NCBI GenBank assembly: GCA_944324455.1
Contig: CALUWJ010000002.1
Location: forward strand, 81,387-145,386
Reading direction: 5' to 3'
Source: Candidatus Gastranaerophilales bacterium
GTDB taxonomy: Bacteria > Cyanobacteriota > Vampirovibrionia > Gastranaerophilales > Gastranaerophilaceae
Length of the DNA: 64,000 nucleotides
Below, piece by piece: positions 21,646 to 30,792 of the stretch; position 1 is the stretch's first letter; every line of letters starts with the position of its first letter. Position numbers and translations under genes: made by a program. The notes below the pieces were generated by a model. It saw nothing but the letters and a program-made list of their open reading frames with translations, did not search any database and had not been told where the DNA came from.

Positions 21646-24270
21646 TTATACATTACCATTGAATGCATCAATATATAGTTGTTTCATATCTTCCATTAAA
21701 GGATATACAGGGTTTGCACCTGTGCATTGGTCATCAAATGCTAGTTCAACCATTTCATCTAATTTAGCATAGAAATCTTCTTCTGATACACCAAATTCTT
21801 TAATTGATTTAGGAAGTTGAACATCACTCATTAATTTATCAATAGCATTAATTAATAATTGAGTTTTTTCTTCGTTTGTATTTCCGCCCAATTTTAATTC
21901 ATCTGCAATTTGAGCATATCTTTCAACTGCACATGGGTATTTATATTGAGGGAATGTTGCTTGTTTTTTAGGGCAATCAGTTGCGTTATATTTAATAACT
22001 TGTCTGATTAATAATGCATTTGCAACACCATGTGGTACATGGAACATAGCACCTAATTTATGTGCCATTGAGTGGCATAATCCTAAGAATGCATTTGCAA
22101 ATGCCATAGCTGCTATTGTAGCTGCATAGTGCATTTTTTCTCTTGCAATAGGATCATTTGCGCCTTCATGGTATGAGCGACCTAGATATTTAAATACTAA
22201 TTTTGTTGCTTCTAAGGCGTTTGAATTAGTAAAGTTTGTAGCCATGCATGATACATAAGCTTCAATTGCGTGAACAAGAGCGTCAATACCTGAAGCAGCA
22301 GTTAAGCCTTTTGGCATTCCATCTACAAAGTTAGGATCAACAATTGCCATTGATGGTGTTAGGGCATAATCTGCAATTGCATATTTTACACCTGATTTAT
22401 CATCAGTAATAATTGAGAATGGTGTAACCTCAGAACCTGTACCAGAAGTAGTTGGAATAGCTACCATAAGAGCTTTTTTACCAAGTTCTGGAAGTTGACA
22501 AATTCTCTTTCTGATATCCATAAATCTCATAGCAATATCTTCAAATACTGTATCAGGTTGTTCATATTTTAACCATAAGATTTTAGCAGCATCCATTGGT
22601 GAACCGCCACCTAATGCAATAATTACATCAGGTTCAAAAGGCTTCATAATTGCAAAAGCATCTTCGATTGTTGATAGAGTCGGATCAGGTTTAACATCAA
22701 AGAATACTTCATGGTCAATTCCGATTTCATCAAGAACTTTGATAATTTGGTCAGCAGCACCGGAATTAAATAAAAATCTATCAGTTACGATAAATGCTTT
22801 CTTTCTGCCTTGTAATTCACGAAGTGCCAAATCGGTTGCACCACGTTTAAAGTAAACTTTTTGTGGAACCTTAAACCAAAGCATGTTTTCTCTCCTTTCA
22901 GCAACTCTCTTGTAGTTTAATAGGTCTTTTACGCCAACATTACCTGATACTGAGTTTTTACCCCAAGAACCGCAACCAAGTGTTAAAGATGGTTCCATGC
23001 GGAAGTTATATAAATCACCAATACCGCCTTGGCTTGAAGGTTGGTTAATTAATACTCTGCAAGAAGGCATTTTCTTGGCATAAGTATCAATTCTGTCTTT
23101 TTTGCGTTCATCTGTATATAAAACAGATGTATGACCTGCGCCACCTTTTGAAACAAGAGTGTATGCCATATCAGCAGCTTGTTCAAAATTTTCTGCTCTA
23201 TACATAGCTAAAATTGGAGATAATTTTTCTCTTGAAAATGGATCAGCCCAATCTACAGATGGTCTTTGAGCAATTAATACTTTTGCGTTTTCAGGAACTT
23301 CAAAACCTGCCAATTTAGCAATAGTATGTGCACTTTGACCAACTATTTTAGGATGAGCTGTGCCTCTTTGCGGATCAATAAACGGAAGGTCAATTAATTT
23401 TTGCATTTCGGAATCACTTAATAAATAAGCACCTCTATATGCAAATTCTTTTCTAACTTCTTCATATATACTATCAACAACAACAACTGATTGTTCAGAA
23501 GCACAAATCATACCGTTGTCGAACGTTTTAGACATTAAAACTGAAGAAACAGCCATTTTAATATCTGCGGTTTCATCAATAACAGCTGAAGTATTACCTG
23601 GCCCAACACCTAAAGCAGGGTTTCCTGATGAATAAGCAGCTGTAACCATTCCCGGGCCGCCTGTTGCTAAAATACAAGAAATTTTCTTGTCTTTCATCAA
23701 ATATCCTGAAAGTTCGATTGAAGGTACATCAATCCAACCAATGATATCTTTTGGGGCACCAGCTTTAACAGCAGCATCTAAAACAATTTTAGCAGCTGCA
23801 ATTGTGCATTCTTTAGCTCTTGGGTGTGGAGAAAAAATAATTGCGTTTCTTGTTTTAAGAGCAATTAATGATTTAAAAATAGCCGTTGAAGTAGGATTTG
23901 TAGTTGGTACAATACCTGCTAAAATACCCAAAGGTTCGGCAACAATTTTAATACCATTTGCTTTATCTTCTTCAATTACACCGCAAGTTTTAGTGTTTTT
24001 GTGTTTGTTGTATATGTATTCAGATGCAAAGTGGTTTTTAATAACTTTATCTTCTACAATACCCATACCTGTTTCCTCATGAGCCATTCTGGCAAGAGGA
24101 ATACGAGCCTTGTCTGCTGCAGTTGCAGCTGCTTTAAAGATTTTATCAACTTGTTCTTGAGAAAAAGTTGCATATTCTTTTTGTGCAGCGGCAACTCTGT
24201 CGATAAGAGCTTCTAACTGTTCAACAGTTTCAACCAATTCGGTTGTTTTCTTTTCTTCAGTAGCTGTCAT
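21646..24270 (-). CDS. adhE: Bifunctional aldehyde-alcohol dehydrogenase
   Basis: An 874-residue fusion typical of AdhE. The N-terminal half is an acetylating acetaldehyde dehydrogenase (acetyl-CoA to acetaldehyde) with the catalytic Cys in FDNGMICASEQ near residue 250. The C-terminal half, from about residue 450, is an iron-type alcohol dehydrogenase with GGGSPMDAAK for NAD and the metal-binding blocks GLCHSMAHKLG and FHVPHGVANA. It reoxidises two NADH per acetyl-CoA and makes ethanol; the family assembles into filaments called spirosomes. It has a strong promoter at 24309-24336 and an AAAAGGAG-like site before the ATG. Its neighbour rex is the likely regulator. Confidence 0.98.
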   Translation of the reverse strand: MTATEEKKTTELVETVEQLEALIDRVAAAQKEYATFSQEQVDKIFKAAATAADKARIPLARMAHEETGMGIVEDKVIKNHFASEYIYNKHKNTKTCGVIEEDKANGIKIVAEPLGILAGIVPTTNPTSTAIFKSLIALKTRNAIIFSPHPRAKECTIAAAKIVLDAAVKAGAPKDIIGWIDVPSIELSGYLMKDKKISCILATGGPGMVTAAYSSGNPALGVGPGNTSAVIDETADIKMAVSSVLMSKTFDNGMICASEQSVVVVDSIYEEVRKEFAYRGAYLLSDSEMQKLIDLPFIDPQRGTAHPKIVGQSAHTIAKLAGFEVPENAKVLIAQRPSVDWADPFSREKLSPILAMYRAENFEQAADMAYTLVSKGGAGHTSVLYTDERKKDRIDTYAKKMPSCRVLINQPSSQGGIGDLYNFRMEPSLTLGCGSWGKNSVSGNVGVKDLLNYKRVAERRENMLWFKVPQKVYFKRGATDLALRELQGRKKAFIVTDRFLFNSGAADQIIKVLDEIGIDHEVFFDVKPDPTLSTIEDAFAIMKPFEPDVIIALGGGSPMDAAKILWLKYEQPDTVFEDIAMRFMDIRKRICQLPELGKKALMVAIPTTSGTGSEVTPFSIITDDKSGVKYAIADYALTPSMAIVDPNFVDGMPKGLTAASGIDALVHAIEAYVSCMATNFTNSNALEATKLVFKYLGRSYHEGANDPIAREKMHYAATIAAMAFANAFLGLCHSMAHKLGAMFHVPHGVANALLIRQVIKYNATDCPKKQATFPQYKYPCAVERYAQIADELKLGGNTNEEKTQLLINAIDKLMSDVQLPKSIKEFGVSEEDFYAKLDEMVELAFDDQCTGANPVYPLMEDMKQLYIDAFNGNV

Positions 24271-24308
24271 TTTATATTCTCCTTTTCGTGAAAAAAATCT
24301 CTATTAAA

Positions 24309-24336
24309 ATATTACATCAAAATTAATTAATGTCAA
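24309..24336 (-). promoter_or_regulatory. Sigma-70 promoter of adhE
   Basis: On the minus strand a perfect -35 TTGACA (24331-24336) and a TAATAT -10 (24309-24314) are separated by 16 bases, about 40 bases before the adhE ATG. The near-consensus boxes fit a highly expressed fermentation gene. Confidence 0.75.
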
Positions 24337-24398
24337 TAATACACTATTAATTTTTATGACTACATTCCATAATAAGCGCAACTTTTTTCCTTTTCATG

Positions 24399-24407
24399 TG
24401 TTATAAT
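24399..24407 (+). promoter_or_regulatory. Extended -10 promoter of the small membrane protein gene
   Basis: TGTTATAAT is an extended -10 (TGn-TATAAT) 18 bases before the ATG at 24426, with the Shine-Dalgarno just downstream. The leader would be very short. No good -35 is seen, as is usual for extended -10 promoters. Confidence 0.55.
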
Positions 24408-24425
24408 CAAAAAAAGGAGGTGTGT

Positions 24426-24737
24426 ATGCCAAAAATATTTTCAATAGGTCAAATGAATACAGGTAAAAATGGTAGAACATCCTATATTGCAAAAAGCGTA
24501 GCCGTAAGTGCAGGTTTAGGTGCTTGTGTTCAAGGCGTATATGATTTAGGATATTATTTAAAAAATTCTAAAGCCATTAAAGAAGCAGGAAGCAGCAGTG
24601 CATATTTAAAATCAATTCCAAAATCTGCTCTGTATTCTGCAGGATGTTCTGCATTGTTAGGCGCTGTACTTTCTGGTGCATACATACTAATCGATAAAAT
24701 TAAAAATTCTAAAAGTAATACAACAAAAGTAAACTAA
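24426..24737 (+). CDS. Small protein with two hydrophobic segments
   Basis: The ATG at 24426 follows a perfect AAAGGAGGTGTGT ribosome site, so the frame extension to 24396 is rejected. The 103-residue product has two Gly/Ala-rich hydrophobic stretches at about residues 23-42 and 68-88, joined by a polar loop, and ends in a Lys/Asn/Ser tail. It looks like a small hairpin membrane protein. No family is recognised. It is transcribed alone, divergent from adhE. Confidence 0.65.
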   Translation: MPKIFSIGQMNTGKNGRTSYIAKSVAVSAGLGACVQGVYDLGYYLKNSKAIKEAGSSSAYLKSIPKSALYSAGCSALLGAVLSGAYILIDKIKNSKSNTTKVN

Positions 24738-24748
24738 CTTATATTTAA

Positions 24749-24773
24749 AGCGGCTGCGTAATAAACAGCCGCT
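24749..24773 (+). terminator. Weak terminator-like hairpin
   Basis: AGCGGCTG and CAGCCGCT form an 8-bp stem with a 9-base loop. Only ATTTAAAT follows, so the T run is poor and it may be an attenuating hairpin between this gene and the TOPRIM gene, whose ATG is 7 bases further on. Confidence 0.5.
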
Positions 24774-24779
24774 ATTTAA

Positions 24780-25748
24780 ATGATTATGAAATTTAAAAGA
24801 ATACCAAGAGAGTATTTTACGACAATATTAGACAGATTATCTCGTTTTGAACCTGCATATATAAGATATAGCAGGGTTTTTGAAGATATTATTAATAAAT
24901 TTTACTTGGATAATAAATCTAGAAATCTTGACTTAAAAACCAAAATTAAAATTGTTGAAGAGATTTTTAATTCATCCTTAATTTCATACAATAATGATTT
25001 TAAAATTAATAGTGTATTATTCAATCTTGAAGATACATATTTTGCCTCTAATGAAATATCTTATCAATACCTATCGTCTCGATTAAATATTTCTTCAATG
25101 CTTAATGAAATTGACGAAAGTCAAATTAATGCAAAGAATTTATTTTGGCTCAAGAAAATCAATTCCAATCATGACAATTTAATTAAATTGAGAAATAAAT
25201 ATTCATTATTATATCCAATAGAAAAAATTATTTTATGTGAAGGCCAGACCGAATTTACGCTATTAAATGCAATCTTTAAACTTTTTAATGTTGATTTAAA
25301 TAAAATTGGCATTTTAGTTATTCCGGCCGGTGGCAAAAATCAAGTTGCAAGAAAATACTATTCTATGATTGAATATGTTAAATTACCTTTTTTTATACTC
25401 CTTGATAAAGACGCATCGCAAATTGAAAATATAATTAAACCAAAACTTAGAAATAATGACTTTATATATTTAATTAAAAGTGGTGAATTTGAAGATTTAA
25501 TACCAAAAAAAATACTTTTAGGCACTATAAATTATATTCATAAAAATGATTTGAACTGCAACTTTGATGATTTTAATACAGAATGCACAATGGTTGAAAA
25601 TCTTGAAAATATTTATAAAAAATATGGTTTTGGTGAATTTAAAAAGGCACAATTTGCACTTCAACTCAAGGGGTTTATCGAGGATAATCTTCCAAAACAA
25701 GATTTTATAAACACAGAAATCGAAACTATTGTCAAAAATCTCGGATAA
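24780..25748 (+). CDS. OLD-like TOPRIM-domain protein without an ATPase domain
   Basis: 322 residues. About 145 residues of helical sequence precede a TOPRIM core: IILCEGQTEFTLLNAIFKL (Glu154 as the TOPRIM acid), then ILVIPAGGKNQVARKYYSM, then FFILLDKDAS with Asp209 and Asp211, the second acidic motif. This layout is that of the OLD/RecF-linked TOPRIM nucleases, but the N-terminal ABC ATPase found in OLD proteins is missing. It may be a nuclease or nucleotidyl-transferring enzyme; a defence role is possible because many OLD relatives act against phages, but nothing here shows that. There is no Shine-Dalgarno; it is followed after 15 bases by the epimerase-like gene. Confidence 0.65.
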   Translation: MIMKFKRIPREYFTTILDRLSRFEPAYIRYSRVFEDIINKFYLDNKSRNLDLKTKIKIVEEIFNSSLISYNNDFKINSVLFNLEDTYFASNEISYQYLSSRLNISSMLNEIDESQINAKNLFWLKKINSNHDNLIKLRNKYSLLYPIEKIILCEGQTEFTLLNAIFKLFNVDLNKIGILVIPAGGKNQVARKYYSMIEYVKLPFFILLDKDASQIENIIKPKLRNNDFIYLIKSGEFEDLIPKKILLGTINYIHKNDLNCNFDDFNTECTMVENLENIYKKYGFGEFKKAQFALQLKGFIEDNLPKQDFINTEIETIVKNLG

Positions 25749-25763
25749 AATTAAAATAAAAAT

Positions 25764-26630
25764 ATGGATAAGATATTAGTTACAAATACAGGTGGTATTT
25801 TAAGCACCAATCTGGCATATAAATTTTTAGAAGAAAACAAATTGGTCTATGCTCCAAATAATTGCCCTGAAAATTTATTTTCCAATATCACAGGTCTGCT
25901 TAGAAATCAAAATTATATGCTTGTTGATAAAAATATTGAATACAATAATTTAAATACTGTTGATTGCATTTTTTATCTTGATTTTCTAGATACAGACGGA
26001 TATTGCGAAGATAAATATAATTACTTAATAAATCTAATCGAAAAAACAAAAAATATGTTATCTTGCACTTACCAAACCGGTTCTAAACTAATGATAGTTT
26101 TGCCTTTTTGTGATTATCAAGACATTAATAAAGAGTTTTATGAATATTATAATTTAATTAATTTTATAATTGATTTAGTTAATAATTACAGTAAAAAATA
26201 TAAAATTAATACTCAAATTGTAAGAATATGTGATATATACGGTGCTAATTCAACTGTATATTCTAATAATCATATTGCATTGCAAATATATAATGCACTA
26301 TTAAATAATACTATAACAACATCAAACAAAAGATATTATTTGATGAATGCTTCAGATGTTGCAGATATTTTAATTGCTATTTCAAATAAATTAAAAACAG
26401 ATAGCATAATCGATATAGCAAGTGTTAAACCCTATTTAGACAGCGATATTACAAATTATATAATAAACTACACAAATTCCAAATCTAAAATAATAGAAGA
26501 AAACCTCGATGCTAAACCCTGCTATACACCGGATTTAGCCTATTTAAATAGTTTAAATATTAAATACACAACCATCGATGAAGGTATTAAAAACACAATA
26601 AATTTTATTAGGCAAATTTATTTTAGCTAA
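25764..26630 (+). CDS. Degenerate NAD-dependent epimerase/dehydratase-like protein
   Basis: 288 residues with the fold signature of extended short-chain dehydrogenases: a Rossmann start ILVTNTGGILSTNLAYKFLEE and the later block QIVRICDIYGAN, which matches the RxxNxYGP region of sugar epimerases. Key catalytic features are altered. The glycine motif is GGILST rather than GxxGxxG, and the YxxxK pair is replaced by YEYYNLI with no Lys. It may bind a nucleotide sugar without turning it over, or have another activity. It probably shares a transcript with the TOPRIM gene. No Shine-Dalgarno. It ends 2 bases from the convergent nadC stop. Confidence 0.55.
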   Translation: MDKILVTNTGGILSTNLAYKFLEENKLVYAPNNCPENLFSNITGLLRNQNYMLVDKNIEYNNLNTVDCIFYLDFLDTDGYCEDKYNYLINLIEKTKNMLSCTYQTGSKLMIVLPFCDYQDINKEFYEYYNLINFIIDLVNNYSKKYKINTQIVRICDIYGANSTVYSNNHIALQIYNALLNNTITTSNKRYYLMNASDVADILIAISNKLKTDSIIDIASVKPYLDSDITNYIINYTNSKSKIIEENLDAKPCYTPDLAYLNSLNIKYTTIDEGIKNTINFIRQIYFS

Positions 26631-26632
26631 AC

Positions 26633-27493
26633 TTATTTAATGTAGTCAAATGCTAAATCGAGTGTTGGAGCTTTCATAACAATAGCGCTCGTTGAAATTA
26701 TATCTACACCTGTTTTAGCTATTTCTTCAATATTATCTAGTGTTACACAGCCTGATGCTTCAACAATTGCTTGCTTATTGATTAAACGAACACATTCAGT
26801 CATTAAATCAGGTGTCATATTATCAAGCATAATTATATCAACGCCATTGGCTAACGCTTCAATAACTTGCTCTTTTGTATCGCATTCTACTTCTATTTTA
26901 TGAGCATGGGAAATATTTTTTCTAACTTCACTTACTGCTGATGTTATTGAGCCGCCTAATAGGGCAATATGATTGTCTTTTAACATTACACAATCTGATA
27001 AATTAAATCTATGCAAATGGTTCCCCCCGACTTTTACTGAATATTTTTCAAATAATCTGAAATTTGGAGTATTTTTTCTTGTGTCAACAATTTTTGCACC
27101 ATATTTAGCAATTTTATTCTGAAATTTTCTTGTATATGTCGCAATACCAGACATTTTTTGGACAAAGTTAAGAGCTAATCTTTCACCGGTTAAAATAAAT
27201 CTTGCTTCACCTTGAATATGTGCGATTTTATCACCCCTTTTTATTTCATCCCCGTCATTAAAAAAAAGGTCTATTTTAACCTTATCTTCGCACAATAACT
27301 CAAAAACTCGCCTGAAAACATGGGTACCACATAATACGCCATCACATCTTGTTGTTAAATATAGCTCAAATAATGGCTTATTTAAATTAGCACATACGGC
27401 TTGCGTTGTAATATCGCCATAATACATATCTTCTTTTAGTGCTGAAATTATAAAATCATCAATAGCAAAGTTATTTAACCAATATTGTGTCAT
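26633..27493 (-). CDS. nadC: Nicotinate-nucleotide pyrophosphorylase (quinolinate phosphoribosyltransferase)
   Basis: Using the ATG at 27493, which has AAAGGAAAAT upstream, the protein is 286 residues, normal for NadC. It makes nicotinate mononucleotide from quinolinate and PRPP in de novo NAD synthesis. Typical blocks are EDMYYGDITTQAV, GERLALNFVQKMSGIATYTR, DTRKNTPNFRLFEKYSVKVGG, VEVECDTKEQ-like IEVECDTKEQ, and IMLDNM. The start overlaps the nadB end by 23 bases, so the two are coupled. nadA is not in the window. Confidence 0.96.
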   Translation of the reverse strand: MTQYWLNNFAIDDFIISALKEDMYYGDITTQAVCANLNKPLFELYLTTRCDGVLCGTHVFRRVFELLCEDKVKIDLFFNDGDEIKRGDKIAHIQGEARFILTGERLALNFVQKMSGIATYTRKFQNKIAKYGAKIVDTRKNTPNFRLFEKYSVKVGGNHLHRFNLSDCVMLKDNHIALLGGSITSAVSEVRKNISHAHKIEVECDTKEQVIEALANGVDIIMLDNMTPDLMTECVRLINKQAIVEASGCVTLDNIEEIAKTGVDIISTSAIVMKAPTLDLAFDYIK

Positions 27494-29090
27494 ATTTTCC
27501 TTTTCTTTCATGTCTTTGAACATCTTTTTTGGCTTCATCATCTCGATAATGTGCACCGATTGAAGTTTCTCTTTTTAGAGCTGATTGTGCAATTAGCTTA
27601 GAAACGCATAGCGCATTTTGTAATTCAAATTTAAGCCGTGAATTTGAAGCTTGTAATTTGCTTAAATCGAAAGTAATTTCATCAATTTTAGATATAGCAA
27701 GCTCAAGATTTGATTTGTTTCTTACTATACCTACATTTTGACTCATTGTAGTTTTTAATTCATCAAATAATTTTTGAATTTTTTCATTTTCATCTTGCAT
27801 ATCATCATCGAAATTAATATATTTATTTATTGAATCCATTAATTTGGCACCATGTTTTTTAGGTGGAGCCATATTATTGTGTATTAACTCTTGAGCAAGT
27901 GAATCTGCAAAAACCACACATTCTAAAAGTGAATTTGATGCAAGTCTGTTTGCGCCATGTAATCCTGTTGAAGCGCATTCGCCGATTGCATAGACGTTAT
28001 TAATTGATGTTTTAGAGGATAAATCAGTTTTAATTCCTCCCATAAAATAATGCTCAGACGGAACAACAGGAATTAAACCGCTTTCAAGGTCTATATCATT
28101 ATCAAGGCATAATTTTGTAATAGTTGGAAATCTATGTTTAAATTTTTCTATTCCAATTTGTGAAATGTCCAAATTAACATAGTTAGAATTTGTATTTATC
28201 ATTTCTTGACGAATGGCCCTTGCAACTACATCTCTTGGAGCTAAATCAGCTAAATAATGGTAGTTTTTCGCAAAATATTCGCCATTTATATTCACGAGTT
28301 TTGCTCCTTCGCCTCTTACTGATTCAGAAACTAAAGGGCTTGTTTTTTTGTTTTTGACATATAAAGCAGTCGGGTGAAATTGCACAAATTCCATATCTGA
28401 TAATTCTGCTCCTGCTCTATATGCCAAAGCAATACCATCAGCAGTTGATTCTATTGGGTTCGTAGTATTCTTGTAAATTTGCCCTATTCCGCCTGTTGCA
28501 ATTACAATATTGCTTGTATATATAACTTCATAGTTATCATTCATCCAATTATAAGCAATAAGTCCTTTTGCAGAATTATCATCATCAACTAATAGTTCTA
28601 TTGCCATTGTATTTTCATATAAATCAATATTTGAAGCTTTGTCCAATCTTTTGCATAAAGCTTCTTCGATAATTCGCCCCGTAGAATCACCATTTGCATG
28701 AAGTATCCTCGGACAACTGTGTGCACCTTCTAGTGTAAAATTTAATTTATGATTAGAATTTTCATCAAATTTTACGCCAAAATTTATTAAATCCTGCGTA
28801 ACTTTAGATGATTGTTTTGAAACATATTGAACTGCAGATATATTATTTAAACCACATCCGGCATCAATAGTATCTTTTATATGTGATTCTATTGAATCCT
28901 TTATATTAAGCTCAGGAATTACACTTACTATTCCGCCTTGTGCCAATGATGAAGAACCTGAAAAAAGTTTATCTTTAGTAATAATTAAGATTCCATCATT
29001 AAATTCACTGCATTGGGCCAGCTTATTAGCAAGAAACAATCCGCTTATACCGCTACCGATAATAGCTACGCTATATTTAGAATATTTCAT
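27471..29090 (-). CDS. nadB: L-aspartate oxidase
   Basis: The ATG at 29090 has AAAGG at proper spacing; the ATG at 29099 would sit on that site. The roughly 540-residue flavoprotein oxidises L-aspartate to iminoaspartate, the first step of NAD synthesis, and can use fumarate as acceptor without oxygen. It has the FAD motif VAIIGSGISGLFLANKLA, the SSLAQGGI block, MEFVQFHPTAL, the catalytic-region RGEGAKLVN and HGANRLASNSLLE. A helical C-terminal domain completes the succinate-dehydrogenase-like fold. It forms an operon with nadC. Confidence 0.97.
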   Translation of the reverse strand: MKYSKYSVAIIGSGISGLFLANKLAQCSEFNDGILIITKDKLFSGSSSLAQGGIVSVIPELNIKDSIESHIKDTIDAGCGLNNISAVQYVSKQSSKVTQDLINFGVKFDENSNHKLNFTLEGAHSCPRILHANGDSTGRIIEEALCKRLDKASNIDLYENTMAIELLVDDDNSAKGLIAYNWMNDNYEVIYTSNIVIATGGIGQIYKNTTNPIESTADGIALAYRAGAELSDMEFVQFHPTALYVKNKKTSPLVSESVRGEGAKLVNINGEYFAKNYHYLADLAPRDVVARAIRQEMINTNSNYVNLDISQIGIEKFKHRFPTITKLCLDNDIDLESGLIPVVPSEHYFMGGIKTDLSSKTSINNVYAIGECASTGLHGANRLASNSLLECVVFADSLAQELIHNNMAPPKKHGAKLMDSINKYINFDDDMQDENEKIQKLFDELKTTMSQNVGIVRNKSNLELAISKIDEITFDLSKLQASNSRLKFELQNALCVSKLIAQSALKRETSIGAHYRDDEAKKDVQRHERKGKYDTILVK

Positions 29091-29207
29091 TTTTTTCATC
29101 CTTTATTATTCAATAGTAATATAAAAATAAATTAAATAAAATCCATCTTGTTAGTGATTATTTTTCTTGATAAAATGTGTTAGTAAAATTTAATAAAAGA
29201 GGATAAT

Positions 29208-30746
29208 ATGACAGATATTAAAAAAAGAGCACTATTGTGCATACTGGACGGATGGGGTATTTCTAAAGACACTAAATATAATGCAATCTATAGTGCAAAT
29301 ACTCCAAATTTTGATAAATATTTTAATCAAATGCCATCTACAACTATTCATGCTGATGGACTAAGCGTTGGTTTACCTGAAGGTCAAATGGGAAATTCGG
29401 AAGTAGGGCATTTAAATATTGGTGCCGGCAGAATTGTATATCAAGAATTAACCAGAATTAATAAAGCAATTGATGATGGTGAGTTTTTCAATAATGAAGA
29501 ATTTTTAAATGCAATTAACCACGTAAAGAAATATAATTCAGCTATGCATATATATGGACTTGTTTCACCTGGCGGCGTTCATAGCTCTATGAAACACCTA
29601 AATGCACTAATTAAAATGATGGCAGATAATGGATTGAAAGATGTATATGTTCACGCTTTTCTTGATGGCAGAGATACTCCTCCATCATCAGCTGTTGAGT
29701 ATTTAGCTGAAACAGAAGAAGAATTAAAAAAATACAATCTTCCAAAAATTGCCTCAATAATAGGAAGATATTGGGCCATGGATAGAGATAAACGTTGGGA
29801 TAGAGTTGAGCGCGCATATAATTGCTTAACCCTAGGAGAAGGAGTTAAAGAAGAAGATTCACATGCAGCAATAGAAAATTCATATAAAAATAATATTACA
29901 GATGAATTTGTTGAACCAACAGTTATATCACAAAGAAGAATAAATGATAATGATGCTATTATATTCTTTAACTACAGACCCGATAGAGCTCGTGAGATAA
30001 CAAGAGCGTTTAACGATAAAAACTTTGACGGTTTTGAAAGAAAAAAAGTTATCAATAATCTTTATTATGTGTGCATGACTCAATATGATGAAACTTTTGA
30101 TGTTCCGGTTGCATTTAAACCGCAAACGCTTGTTAATATCTTGGGCGATGTTTTAGATGAAAACAACATAAAACAATTCAGAACAGCTGAGACAGAAAAA
30201 TATGCCCATATTACATTTTTCTTTAATGGTGGAGTAGAAAAATCTGGTAAACTAGAAACAAGAGCGTTAGTAAATTCACCTAAAGTTGCCACCTATGATT
30301 TAAAACCGGAAATGAGCGCTTATGAAGTTTGTGACAATGTTTTAAAAGCTATTGATAACCCTGAATATGGTTTTATTTTAGTTAATTTTGCAAACCCTGA
30401 TATGGTTGGTCATACCGGCGTTATGGATGCAGCAATAAAAGCATGTCAAGCTGTTGATGAGTGTGTAGGTAAAATTGCACAAAAAGCTCTTGAAAACGAT
30501 ATAACAATGATTATCACGGCTGACCATGGTAATGCTGAATGGATGTATAATGAAACTACGCATGCGCCGCAAACTGCCCACACAACCAATGTTGTTCCAT
30601 TTATCATAGTTTCAAAAGACAAATATGAACTAAATAAAGACGGCGCTTTATGTGATATTGCTCCAACAATCCTAGATATATTAAATATCAAAAAACCGGA
30701 TGAAATGACTGGTCACTCAATGATAAAACAAATGGCAGCTAAATAA
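29208..30746 (+). CDS. gpmI: 2,3-bisphosphoglycerate-independent phosphoglycerate mutase
   Basis: 512 residues, the standard length. It interconverts 3- and 2-phosphoglycerate in glycolysis, using two Mn ions and a phosphoserine. The N-terminal metal motif is LCILDGWGIS, and the phospho-Ser lies in MGNSEVGHLNIGAG (about residues 62-75). HAFLDGRDTPP and GRYWAMDRDKRWDR bind substrate, and VNFANPDMVGHTG plus TADHGNAEWM carry the second metal set. GAGGATAAT precedes the ATG. It is monocistronic and ends at a shared terminator with lgt. Confidence 0.98.
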   Translation: MTDIKKRALLCILDGWGISKDTKYNAIYSANTPNFDKYFNQMPSTTIHADGLSVGLPEGQMGNSEVGHLNIGAGRIVYQELTRINKAIDDGEFFNNEEFLNAINHVKKYNSAMHIYGLVSPGGVHSSMKHLNALIKMMADNGLKDVYVHAFLDGRDTPPSSAVEYLAETEEELKKYNLPKIASIIGRYWAMDRDKRWDRVERAYNCLTLGEGVKEEDSHAAIENSYKNNITDEFVEPTVISQRRINDNDAIIFFNYRPDRAREITRAFNDKNFDGFERKKVINNLYYVCMTQYDETFDVPVAFKPQTLVNILGDVLDENNIKQFRTAETEKYAHITFFFNGGVEKSGKLETRALVNSPKVATYDLKPEMSAYEVCDNVLKAIDNPEYGFILVNFANPDMVGHTGVMDAAIKACQAVDECVGKIAQKALENDITMIITADHGNAEWMYNETTHAPQTAHTTNVVPFIIVSKDKYELNKDGALCDIAPTILDILNIKKPDEMTGHSMIKQMAAK

Positions 30747-30757
30747 TTTAAAATATC

Positions 30758-30792
30758 AAAAAAGAGAGGAATTAATAATTCCTCTCTTTTTT
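30758..30792. terminator. Bidirectional terminator shared by gpmI and lgt
   Basis: GAGAGGAATT and AATTCCTCTC pair around a tiny loop, with A and T runs on both sides. The lgt stop codon and its last codons lie inside the stem, so the hairpin does double duty as coding sequence. Confidence 0.85.

Noticed and set aside
24271..24425. Rex operator at the adhE promoter
   Set aside because: I found no TTGTGAA/TTCACAA-type dyad. Rex control of adhE is plausible from linkage but not shown by a site here.
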